A stretch of 64,000 nucleotides of DNA. It comes from Longimicrobiales bacterium (GTDB lineage: Bacteria > Gemmatimonadota > Gemmatimonadetes > Longimicrobiales > Gaopeijiaceae). The DNA is taken from the NCBI GenBank assembly GCA_958295645.1, contig OY282361.1, positions 452,927 through 516,926 of the forward strand. Direction: 5' to 3'. The notes under the pieces are model-generated. The model saw only the letters and a program-made list of their open reading frames with translations, ran no database searches and was not told the DNA's origin. Position 1 is the stretch's first letter, and the number at the start of each line of letters is the position of its first letter. The translations under genes and the position numbers were made by a program. Below are positions 56,732 to 64,000 of this stretch, piece after piece.

Positions 56732-57957
56732 CGGTCGCCGCATCCGCCGGCCACGCCGATTTCGCCGAATTGTTGCGCGAGATGGTCGCGCGGGGAGCGT
56801 CCGATCTTCATGTTGCGGCCGGTTGCCCCGCCAAAGTGCGGATCGACGGAGCGCTGGCCGACGCCGGCGGGGGCGAAGCGCTGTCGCCCGCCGATGCCGC
56901 CAGGCTGGTGCACGGCGTCCTGGACGAGACCCAGCGCGAGCGCTTTGAAGCGATCCGCGAGGTGGACTTGGTCCTCTCGGACGAGGAACTGGGGCGGTTC
57001 AGGATCAACTGCTTCCGCCAGCGTCGGCATGCGTCGATGGCGGTGCGGCGCATACCGACGAGCGCTCCCCGGCTCGGCGCTCTCGGGCTCCCGCCCGTCG
57101 TCGGCCAGCTCGCGGATCGGCCGCGGGGCCTCGTGCTGGTCACGGGCCCGGCAGGTTCGGGCAAGTCGACGACCCTGGCCGCCGTTGTCGACAAGATCAA
57201 CCGCGACCGCCGCGGCCACGTCGTGACCATCGAGGATCCGGTGGAGTTCGTCCACCGTTCCCGGAGGTGCTTGGTCAGCCAGCGGGAGGTGGGCGCCGAC
57301 ACTCGGGACTTCGCGTCGGCGCTGAGGGCCGCGCTGCGCCAGGATCCCGACGTGCTTCTCATCGGCGAGATGCGAGACGAGGAGACCATCCAGGCCGCGC
57401 TCAACTTCGCGGAGACCGGGCACCTCGTCTTGGCGACGCTCCACACGGGTTCCGCCGCCGAATCCGTGAACCGCGTCGTCGACGCCTTCGCCACTGGACG
57501 CCAAGCCCAGGTGCGTGCGCAGTTGTCGCTCGTGCTCGAGGGCGTGGTGGCGCAGACGCTCGTCCGGCGCACGGGTTCGCCCGTCCGGAGGAGGCGCGAG
57601 GGCGGCGAACACGCCGGGTTCGGCTCGACCGCCGGAGCGGCCGGCCGGGTGGTCGCGGCGGAGATCATGGTGTGCACTCCCGCGGTGCGTGCCGTCATCC
57701 GCGACCACAAGGTGCACCAGCTGCCGTCGCTGATTCAGGCGGGCCGACGGCATGGCATGCGAACCATGAACGAGGCGCTCGCCGAACTCTACTTGAGCGG
57801 CCGGGCGACCCTGCGCGAAACGCTGAAGCACAGCGGCGACCCGCCTGCGCTCCTCAAGGCCGTGGGCGAGGCGCCGCCCGACGGCGTCGGCGCGTTCCCG
57901 GCCGATGCCGGCGCACCCTTCGCGGACGCTCCCCCCTCCGGCGGCCCTGCCTCGTGA
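56728..57957 (+). CDS. pilT: Type IV pilus retraction ATPase PilT
   Basis: 409 residues. Landmarks: GASDLHVAAGCPAKVRIDG (N-terminal PAS-like domain), Walker A GPAGSGKSTT at about residue 141, Asp box VVTIEDPVEFVH, GEMRDEETI (Walker B region, PilT marks) and ATLHTGSAAESVNRVVD (His box). The C-terminus carries an extra Pro/Ala tail (about 375-409). PilT hexamers depolymerise pilin fibres, driving twitching motility or DNA uptake. Start overlaps comEA, stop overlaps pilC (GTGA). No PilB ATPase is in the window. Confidence 0.94.
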   Translation: MTVAASAGHADFAELLREMVARGASDLHVAAGCPAKVRIDGALADAGGGEALSPADAARLVHGVLDETQRERFEAIREVDLVLSDEELGRFRINCFRQRRHASMAVRRIPTSAPRLGALGLPPVVGQLADRPRGLVLVTGPAGSGKSTTLAAVVDKINRDRRGHVVTIEDPVEFVHRSRRCLVSQREVGADTRDFASALRAALRQDPDVLLIGEMRDEETIQAALNFAETGHLVLATLHTGSAAESVNRVVDAFATGRQAQVRAQLSLVLEGVVAQTLVRRTGSPVRRRREGGEHAGFGSTAGAAGRVVAAEIMVCTPAVRAVIRDHKVHQLPSLIQAGRRHGMRTMNEALAELYLSGRATLRETLKHSGDPPALLKAVGEAPPDGVGAFPADAGAPFADAPPSGGPAS

Positions 57958-59042
57958 AATCCCACCCGTCTCCCGGGCCACGCTCCGGCCGTCCGATTCT
58001 CCGGCACGGCGTCCGGCCCCGCGACCTCATGCTGTTCACGCGGCTCTTCGCCACGATGATCCACGCCGGCCTCCCTCTGGTGTCGAGCCTGGACTTGCTC
58101 GCCCGGCAAACCGAGAACGCGCGTCTCCGCGAAGCCTTGCGCGACATGGTGCGCCGCGTGGAGTCGGGCGACGCTCTGGCCGACGCGATGATGCGGCATC
58201 CCAAAGTGTTCTCGCCCATGTACGCGAACATGGTGGCCGCAGGCGAAGCGAGCGGCGCACTGGACGTCATCTTGGGCCGCTTGGCGAGCTATCAAGAAAA
58301 GAGCGAAGCCCTTGCGCGCAAGCTCCGGGGCGCCCTCGTCTATCCTGCCGCCATCGTCGGCGTCGCCGTGCCCGCCACCGTCGTCACCCTGGCCTTCGTG
58401 GTCCCGGCGTTCGAAGAGATGTTCGCCTCGGCGGGCGTGCCCCTGCCGCTGCCGACCCGCCTGGTGATCGAGGGGGCGCACTTCGTCGAGCGCTACTGGT
58501 GGGTCATGGCGCTCGGTGCCGTCGTGGCGGGCCTCTTGGCCCAGCACGCCTGCCGCACCGACGCCGGACGCTTGGCCGCCGACCGCCTGCTCCTTCGGCT
58601 TCCCCTGGTGGGCGGACTGCTCCGCAAGGCGGCGGTCTCCCGCTTTGCCCGCACGCTCGCCACGCTCCTGGCGTCCGGCGTCTCGATCCTGGACGGGCTC
58701 GAAGTCACCGCCAAGACCGCGGGCAACCGCGTTGTCGAAGAGGCCGTGACGAAGTCGCGCGCCTCCATCGTCGCGGGCGACACGATCGCGGGCCCGCTGC
58801 AGCAGTCCGGCGCATTCCCTCCCTTGGTCGTGCAGATGGTGGACGCGGGGGAAAGAACGGGGGCGCTGGACGAGATGCTGGCCCGCGTGGCCGACTTCTA
58901 CGACCGCGAGACGAGCGCCGCCGCCGACGCCATGGCCACGGCTGCCGAGCCGATCATGATCGTCGTCCTGGGGGTGGGCATCGGCGGCATCATCGTAGCC
59001 ATGTATCTCCCCATCTTCGACATGATCAGCGCCGTGGGATGA
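57954..59042 (+). CDS. pilC: Type IV pilus / type II secretion inner-membrane platform protein PilC
   Basis: 362 residues from GTG 57954. Two repeats of the T2SSF domain: LMLFTRLFATMIHAGLPLV with FSPMYANMVAAGEASGALD in the first, and FARTLATLLASGVSILDGL with FPPLVVQMVDAGERTGALD in the second. Three transmembrane helices (about 135-155, 182-200, 333-355) and the final GGIIVAMYLPIFDMISAVG are canonical. PilC couples cytoplasmic motor ATPases to the pilus. It completes a comEA-pilT-pilC operon. Confidence 0.94.
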   Translation: MKSHPSPGPRSGRPILRHGVRPRDLMLFTRLFATMIHAGLPLVSSLDLLARQTENARLREALRDMVRRVESGDALADAMMRHPKVFSPMYANMVAAGEASGALDVILGRLASYQEKSEALARKLRGALVYPAAIVGVAVPATVVTLAFVVPAFEEMFASAGVPLPLPTRLVIEGAHFVERYWWVMALGAVVAGLLAQHACRTDAGRLAADRLLLRLPLVGGLLRKAAVSRFARTLATLLASGVSILDGLEVTAKTAGNRVVEEAVTKSRASIVAGDTIAGPLQQSGAFPPLVVQMVDAGERTGALDEMLARVADFYDRETSAAADAMATAAEPIMIVVLGVGIGGIIVAMYLPIFDMISAVG

Positions 59043-59097
59043 CGGAGCGCCCCGCTGGTCGTTTGCCTCGCGGTCGGCCCTTGGCGAGATTCGGCGC

Positions 59098-59376
59098 ATG
59101 TCCAGAGCCTTTGTGAAGGAGGATCGCGAGGAGCGCCCGGCCGACTACCGTTTGCCCGACCCGGATTCTTCCTACTTCGACGAGGCTTGCGCGTGGGCGC
59201 TGATCACGGGCGCGGACGAGGGCGACACGCGGGGTGCGGAGCTGGCTACCGGATGCCGGTGGGGCGAGGCCCATCTGGTTCCCTGCGTGGAGGCGATCTT
59301 GCAACGCGCCGAGGCCGAGAACCAGGGCCGGGTGGCCCAGCTGTGCCGTCGTTTCATCCGCGCGACGGCGGGTTGA
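59098..59376 (+). CDS. Small conserved protein with Gre-factor-like N-terminus
   Basis: 92 residues from ATG 59098. It begins MSRAFVKED, the same opening as many GreB-type transcript cleavage factors, but lacks the rest of the Gre coiled-coil and C-terminal domain. Remaining sequence is acidic and helical, with YRLPDPDSSYFDEACAWALITG and TGCRWGEAHLVPCVEAILQ as notable segments. No known enzyme motif. It may be a protein-interaction module; function unknown. Confidence 0.75.
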   Translation: MSRAFVKEDREERPADYRLPDPDSSYFDEACAWALITGADEGDTRGAELATGCRWGEAHLVPCVEAILQRAEAENQGRVAQLCRRFIRATAG

Positions 59377-59379
59377 CGG

Positions 59380-61719
59380 TTGCGCTCGGGAGCGTGGGCG
59401 TCTTTGCCATGGCCGGCGACGCGGTCGGCGTGGCCCGTGCGGCCAGCGTGGACATCCACTTGCTCGCTCGCGGTCGCCGTGCTGGCGGCCGGCCTCTGGC
59501 ATGAAGGGGCGGCGGCCGGGCAGACCCCCGAGCCCCCCGAGTCGAGTCGGCATCCCCCCATCGTCGCTCTGCAGTTGCCCGGGGACGCGCGCATCGACTT
59601 GGACGGACGACTCGACGAGCCGGCGTGGCAGCGAGCCGCTCCCGCCGCCGACTTCCTTCAGCAGGAGCCGTTGGAAGGCGCCGCTCCGTCCGAGAGGACC
59701 GAGGTGCGCATCGCCTTCGACCGGGACGACCTGTACATCGGCGCGATGTTCTACGACGATCCCGCGGGCATCTTGGCGCACCAGCGGCAGCGCGACGCCG
59801 GACTGGGGACCGACGATCGCTTCATGTGGATTCTGGACACGTTCTTGGACGGGCGAACGGGGTACTTCTTCGAGATCAATCCAGCCGGCCTCATGGGCGA
59901 CGGCATCATCACCGGGGGCGGCGGCCGGGGAGGGTTCGGCGTCGGCAAGGCGTGGGACGGCATATGGGAGGCCCGCACGGCCCGGCGGGAGGACGGCTGG
60001 TCCGCGGAGATCAGGATTCCCTTCAGGACGCTCAACTTCGATCCCCGGCTGGACACCTGGGGAGTCAACTTCCAGCGGACCATCCGGCGCAAGAACGAAG
60101 AGATCCTCTGGCGCGGCCACCGGCGCAACGAGGGGCTCGGCCGGCCCGTGTACGCCGGCCGGCTCGCTGGCCTGCAGGACATGTCGCAGGGCCTGGGCCT
60201 GGAAGCCCGGCCTTCCGCCGTGGCCAGCTGGAGGAACGTGCCGGACAACGCCGAACCGACCACGTTCCCGCGCGACCTCAGCCTGGACGTGAGCTACAGC
60301 TTGACGTCGAGCCTGCGCCTCTCGGCGAGCGTGAACACCGACTTCGCCGAAGTCGAGAGCGACCAGCGGCGCGTCAATCTCACCCGCTTTCCCCAGCGTT
60401 TCCCGGAACGCCGCGCGTTTTTCCTCGAAGGATCGGGCGTCTTCACCTTCGCGCCGAGGAGTGGTCCGTCGCCCTTCTTTTCCCGTCGCATCGGGTTGCG
60501 CGACGGCGAGCAAGTCCCCATCCAGTACGGCACCAGGCTCACGGGGCAGGCGGGCCGCTTCGAACTCGGCTTCTACCAGATTGGAACGGGTGCGCACGTC
60601 TACGGCGACCCAGGCGACCTCGCGACGATCCCCAGGGAGTCCTTTACAGTGTTTCGCGCCAAGCGTTCGATTTGGGAACAGTCGTCGCTGGGCGTCATCT
60701 ACACGCGACGTTCCGCTTCGCTCCGCGCGGAAGAGACGGCGGCGGACGCCGGCCACACCGCAGGCGTCGATTTTCAGTTGAACACACGGCGGTTCTTCGG
60801 CGACAACCGCTTCGAGTTGGAGGCCTTCGTCGTGTGGAACTCCAACCCCGACCGCTCCGTCGAGCGCTCCTTCGGCGACCTCTCGGCGCGAGGATTCCGC
60901 TTCAACTTCCCCAACGACGTGTGGTCGGCGCACTTGTCGTACCGCGAGTTCGGCGACGACTACAGTCCTGCGCTGGGCTTCGTGCGGCGCAACGGATTTC
61001 GCAGAGTCGAGCCCCGCATCGGGTGGTCGCCCCGGCCGTCCGGAATCGACTGGATTCGGCGATTCCAGTTCGCGGCCCAGTTCCGGAACTTGACGCAGTT
61101 GCGGACGGGCGTTCTCGAGGAGCGCCAGTGGCAACTGGACGTGTTCAGCATCGACTTCGAGAGCGGCGACGACCTGGAGGTTCAGGCGACGCGAACCACC
61201 GAATTCCTGGATGACGGTTTCGAGATCGGCGACGGCGTGCGAATTCTACCTGGAGAATACACCAATTGGGAATGGGAAATCGAGGGTCGCACGGCCGGCC
61301 GTCGCCGCATTTCCGGTTCGACGAGCTTCGGGCGCGGGGGCTTCTGGGACGGCACGCGCTCGCGGGTGGACGCCCGCCTCACGTTTCGACCGAATCCCGG
61401 CGTCAGCCTGTCGGCCAACTTCGAGCACAACGCCGTGGACCTGCCTCGGGGAAGCTTCACGGCCGACGTGTACGAAGCCGAAGCCGAATGGAATCCCAAC
61501 CAGTGGATCAGCGTGACCAACCAGCTCCAATACGACAACGACAGCGACCTGCTGGGCCTCTTCGCCCGCTTCCGCTGGATATTCCGACCCGGCAACGACG
61601 TGTTCTTGGTGTACACGCACAACTGGCGCAACCTGGGCGAGCGCCTCCTGCGCGACCGAAATCTGCAGACCATCTCCCGAGGGGCGGCCGTGAAGGTGAA
61701 CTACACGTATCGGTTCTAG
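59380..61719 (+). CDS. DUF5916 / CBM9-like outer-membrane protein (second copy in window)
   Basis: 779 residues from TTG 59380; GTG 59437 would give a shorter and cleaner leader (VRPAWTSTCSLAVAVLAAGL). CBM9-like domain about 50-235: IDLDGRLDEPAWQRAAP, EVRIAFDRDDLYIGAMFYDD, GWSAEIRIPFRTLNF. The DUF5916 barrel follows with LSASVNTDFAEVESDQRRVN, then FPERRAFFLEGSGVFTF and FFSRRIGLRDGEQVPI, ending VKVNYTYRF, an aromatic barrel end. It is a distant relative of the protein at 41044-43812. Function unproven. Confidence 0.9.
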   Translation: MRSGAWASLPWPATRSAWPVRPAWTSTCSLAVAVLAAGLWHEGAAAGQTPEPPESSRHPPIVALQLPGDARIDLDGRLDEPAWQRAAPAADFLQQEPLEGAAPSERTEVRIAFDRDDLYIGAMFYDDPAGILAHQRQRDAGLGTDDRFMWILDTFLDGRTGYFFEINPAGLMGDGIITGGGGRGGFGVGKAWDGIWEARTARREDGWSAEIRIPFRTLNFDPRLDTWGVNFQRTIRRKNEEILWRGHRRNEGLGRPVYAGRLAGLQDMSQGLGLEARPSAVASWRNVPDNAEPTTFPRDLSLDVSYSLTSSLRLSASVNTDFAEVESDQRRVNLTRFPQRFPERRAFFLEGSGVFTFAPRSGPSPFFSRRIGLRDGEQVPIQYGTRLTGQAGRFELGFYQIGTGAHVYGDPGDLATIPRESFTVFRAKRSIWEQSSLGVIYTRRSASLRAEETAADAGHTAGVDFQLNTRRFFGDNRFELEAFVVWNSNPDRSVERSFGDLSARGFRFNFPNDVWSAHLSYREFGDDYSPALGFVRRNGFRRVEPRIGWSPRPSGIDWIRRFQFAAQFRNLTQLRTGVLEERQWQLDVFSIDFESGDDLEVQATRTTEFLDDGFEIGDGVRILPGEYTNWEWEIEGRTAGRRRISGSTSFGRGGFWDGTRSRVDARLTFRPNPGVSLSANFEHNAVDLPRGSFTADVYEAEAEWNPNQWISVTNQLQYDNDSDLLGLFARFRWIFRPGNDVFLVYTHNWRNLGERLLRDRNLQTISRGAAVKVNYTYRF

Positions 61720-61755
61720 AGGTGGGAATACCGCTCAACAATCCGCATGTGGCGG

Positions 61756-62637
61756 CTAGTGGCCGCCGCCAGGTAGCGACGGGTCGTAGATCGGCTTGTG
61801 CATATGGCGAGTTCGCAACATTCCGGCATCCAGCTCCCGAAGGCGTTGCTGGGCGATGTCTACATATTCCCGCACGATGTCGCATCCCAAGGCGGCGCGT
61901 CCGTGCTTGCGTGCCGCGATCAGGGACGATCCGACGCCCATGTACGGATCGAGCACGGTGTCGCCGGGTTCGGTCATGGACAGAACCAGCCGCTCGACCA
62001 GCTCCACCGGGAACTGGCACGGATGCATTGTTTTTTCCACGTGATTGGCCTTGACGTTGGGGATGCTCCACACGTCGGAGGGGTTCTTTCCCAGGGCGTT
62101 GCCCGACTTCTTGCCCTTGTTGGGACCCTTGAAGTACTTCTTGCCCGGATACTTGGAGGGGACGCGGATGGGGTCGAGATCGAAGACGTAGCGATCCGTC
62201 TTCGTGAACCAGAGGATGGTCTCGTAACGGCCCGACAGGCGCTTGCGGCAATGGAGTCCGTGGCCGAAGTGCCAGACGATTCGGTTGCGCAGCTTGAGGC
62301 CAAGAGCCGTGAAGGCGTCGTACAGGACGATGTCCAGCGGCACGACTTCGCCGTGGCGGACATGGTTTCCCACTTGCCAGCAGATCGATCCGCGGTCGTC
62401 GAGGACGCGCACGCACTCCGCGATCGTCCGGGACTGGTGTTGCACGTAGCGCTCCAGCGGCTGCCGGCTCTCGTACGACTTGCCGATGTTGTAGGGCGGC
62501 GAGGTCACCACGAGTTGCATCGACCCGTCGGCGAGCGAGGCCAGGAAGTCCCTGTTGTCGGCATGCTCGGCCCTGACGGCCGCCGACTTCCCTTCCGGCG
62601 GGTCGAGGATGGTCTGGAGATGGTGTTGGGTCGGCAT
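61756..62637 (-). CDS. Orphan site-specific DNA methyltransferase (probably N4-cytosine, beta-class)
   Basis: 293 residues from ATG 62637. Catalytic motif IV TSPPYNIG at about residue 46 comes before motif I DPYMGVGSSL at about 234, the beta-class order. TSPPY is more typical of N4-cytosine than of N6-adenine enzymes, which usually carry DPPY. The central stretch (GRYETILWFTKTDRYVFD, HPCQFPVELVERLVLS) matches the N4/N6 methylase family. No restriction endonuclease gene is adjacent, so this is an orphan; regulatory or genome-protection roles are possible. Convergent with the DUF5916 gene, 36 bases apart. Confidence 0.9.
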   Translation of the reverse strand: MPTQHHLQTILDPPEGKSAAVRAEHADNRDFLASLADGSMQLVVTSPPYNIGKSYESRQPLERYVQHQSRTIAECVRVLDDRGSICWQVGNHVRHGEVVPLDIVLYDAFTALGLKLRNRIVWHFGHGLHCRKRLSGRYETILWFTKTDRYVFDLDPIRVPSKYPGKKYFKGPNKGKKSGNALGKNPSDVWSIPNVKANHVEKTMHPCQFPVELVERLVLSMTEPGDTVLDPYMGVGSSLIAARKHGRAALGCDIVREYVDIAQQRLRELDAGMLRTRHMHKPIYDPSLPGGGH

Positions 62638-62722
62638 GAAGTGTTCGCCGGTTCAAGGTCGTCCTGGGCCGAGCGCCACGGCCAAACGAATAATTTGCGA
62701 CTATCCGGCGCGCGGCCAGGGG

Positions 62723-62751
62723 TTGGCGTTGGGCCGTCGCCGGAATATGAT
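62723..62751 (+). promoter_or_regulatory. Sigma70-type promoter of the serine hydrolase gene
   Basis: TTGGCG (62723-62728) and TATGAT (62746-62751) with an ideal 17-base spacer, about 68 bases before the start codon. It is the best promoter match in the window. Confidence 0.65.
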
Positions 62752-62819
62752 TCGGAAACGTGCGTCCGTCGCCTTGGTTCTGAGATGGACGGGGTCGCCC
62801 GCCAACATAGGAGACCGCA

Positions 62820-64000
62820 ATGAACCGAGATCCCTTGCTGGCTCTGGCGCGTCGCGCCCGGGGGCGTGCCGTGGCATTGAGCGCGGCTGTTGCGGCCGCT
62901 CTGGCCGCGTCACCGGGGGCGCGTTCGGCGCAGGAGCCCGGCGTCGTCCAGGACGCCCGCTTTCGTCAGGCGGAGGCGCTGTTCGAGGCGTGGCTCGACG
63001 CGAAGATGGCCTACGAGAAGATCCCCGGCCTCTCCGTCGCGCTCGTCCAGGGCCAGGACGTGGTGTGGGCGAAGGGCTACGGCGTCGCCCACCGGGAGGC
63101 GCAGGTTCCCGCGACCCCGTCCACGCTCTACTCGATTTGCTCGATCTCGAAGCTGTTCACGTCGATTGGCGTCATGCAGCAGCGCGACGAGGGCAGGCTG
63201 CGCCTGCGGGATCCGGTGTCGGAGCGCCTGCCGTGGTACAAGGTCGATCAGGCCCACGGCGGCGGCCCGGTAACGGTGGAAGGCGTCCTCACCCACTCCT
63301 CCGGGCTTCCCCGAGAATCGGCCCACCCGTACTGGACTGGCCCGGACTATCCGTTCCCGACCCGCGACGAGATCATCGCGGGCCTCGGTCGGCAGGAGAC
63401 GCTCTACCCGGCGCACCAGTACTTCCAATACTCGAACCTGGGAATGGCGCTGGCCGGACAGCTCGTGGAGCAAGCGTCGGGGATGTCCTACGACGACTAC
63501 GTGCGAAGCCGCATCCTGGAGCCGCTGGGCATGAGCGACACCTTCACGGACATCCCCGCGGAGCACGAGGGCGGGCGTTTCGCCACTGGCTACGCCCGGC
63601 TGAATCGAGCGGGCGAGAGGCCCAAGGCTCCGATCTTCCAGGCGAGGGGGATCGCGCCCGCGGCCGGTTTCGCTTCGTCGGTGGAGGACTTGGCCCGGTT
63701 CGCGTCCTGGCAGTTTCGTCTGTTGGAAGGCGGCGGCGCCGAAGTGCTCGACGCCAACACGTTGCGGGAGATGCATCGCGTCCATTGGGTGGACCCCGAC
63801 TTCGAGACGATGTGGGGTCTCGGCTTCGCAGTCTCCCGGCGCGACGGCGAGCGCAGCGTCGGCCACGGCGGTTCTTGCCCGGGCTTCCGCTCGACCTTCC
63901 AGATGATCCCCGCCAAGAAGCTGGCCGGCGCGGTCATGATCAACGCGCAGGGCGCCAACCCCGGCCAAGTCTGGGCGCGGATGGCAACTCTCTTCGGACC
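62820..64000 (+). CDS. Serine beta-lactamase-family hydrolase (class C / D-aminopeptidase-like), truncated by window end
   Basis: 393 residues visible from ATG 62820 (AGGAG 6 bases upstream); no stop before the end. Signal peptide about 1-37 (ARSAQ). Active-site motifs of the beta-lactamase/penicillin-binding superfamily: SISK (Ser108, Lys111), YSN (about 204-206) and HGG (about 347-349) in the KTG position. Members include esterases, D-aminopeptidases, class C beta-lactamases and peptidoglycan hydrolases; LTHSSGLPRESAHPYW and FQYSNLGMALAGQLVEQASG are common to the esterase/EstB-like branch. Periplasmic or secreted. Antibiotic hydrolysis is not implied by the motifs alone. Confidence 0.92.
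   Translation, partial: MNRDPLLALARRARGRAVALSAAVAAALAASPGARSAQEPGVVQDARFRQAEALFEAWLDAKMAYEKIPGLSVALVQGQDVVWAKGYGVAHREAQVPATPSTLYSICSISKLFTSIGVMQQRDEGRLRLRDPVSERLPWYKVDQAHGGGPVTVEGVLTHSSGLPRESAHPYWTGPDYPFPTRDEIIAGLGRQETLYPAHQYFQYSNLGMALAGQLVEQASGMSYDDYVRSRILEPLGMSDTFTDIPAEHEGGRFATGYARLNRAGERPKAPIFQARGIAPAAGFASSVEDLARFASWQFRLLEGGGAEVLDANTLREMHRVHWVDPDFETMWGLGFAVSRRDGERSVGHGGSCPGFRSTFQMIPAKKLAGAVMINAQGANPGQVWARMATLFG

Noticed and set aside
61751..61767. A GGCGGC/GCCGCC hairpin at the end of the methyltransferase gene as a terminator
   Set aside because: It overlaps the stop codon and coding bases, the stem is only 6 bp and there is no T tract.

Overview
The window is a GC-rich (roughly two-thirds GC by eye) chromosomal segment from a diderm bacterium, most likely a Gemmatimonadota member. 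Supporting signs are TonB-dependent receptors with N-terminal carboxypeptidase-regulatory-like domains, a SusC/SusD pair, a SprA homologue, a GWxTD-domain protein, two DUF5916 proteins, LptF/LptG and tandem secreted amidohydrolases. The assignment rests on gene content, not phylogeny. Nearly every base is coding. No insertion sequence, prophage, CRISPR array or rRNA was seen.

Layout. 0-3.4 kb: two secreted amidohydrolases on the minus strand. 3.6-9.4 kb: tRNA-Val(UAC) and two tandem paralogous TonB-dependent receptors. 9.4-13.4 kb: a small membrane protein, an M19 dipeptidase and a divergent S10-like serine carboxypeptidase, separated by a spacer with three degenerate repeats. 13.4-16.9 kb: aldo/keto reductase, threonine dehydratase-like enzyme and ThiI in overlapping order. 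17-25.4 kb: a YdiJ-type FAD/Fe-S dehydrogenase divergent from a tightly overlapping operon of a TRAP transporter (DctPQM), an enoyl-CoA hydratase and a family III CoA transferase. This reads as an organic-acid uptake and catabolism island. 25.6-31.1 kb: SusC-SusD-lipoprotein operon ended by a strong hairpin terminator. 31.1-33.9 kb: GWxTD protein and an outer-membrane barrel on the minus strand. 34.4-38.8 kb: FG-GAP/LVIVD-type secreted propeller protein and an SLC13-type permease. 38.9-43.8 kb: minus-strand set of a DUF5916 protein, a thioredoxin-like protein and a UGSC-type selenoprotein. 43.9-53.7 kb: DapF-like protein with both catalytic cysteines replaced by serine, LptG/LptF and SprA. 53.8-55.5 kb: a secreted propeller-like gene followed by an in-frame partial duplicate. 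56-59 kb: comEA-pilT-pilC operon. 59-64 kb: small conserved protein, second DUF5916 protein, orphan DNA methyltransferase and a serine beta-lactamase-family hydrolase running off the end.

The most notable item is the selenoprotein. An in-frame UGA (complement 39140-39142) reads as Sec96 in a UGSC motif. It is followed, after 18 nt, by a six-base-pair hairpin with a GGUCU apical loop, the same loop and spacing as I recall for the E. coli fdhF SECIS. A standard gene caller would split or lose this gene.

Overall the genes describe a nutrient-scavenging heterotroph: outer-membrane import (TonB receptors, SusCD), periplasmic or extracellular peptide and amide hydrolysis, organic-acid uptake, LPS export, surface-protein export and type IV pilus-linked DNA uptake.
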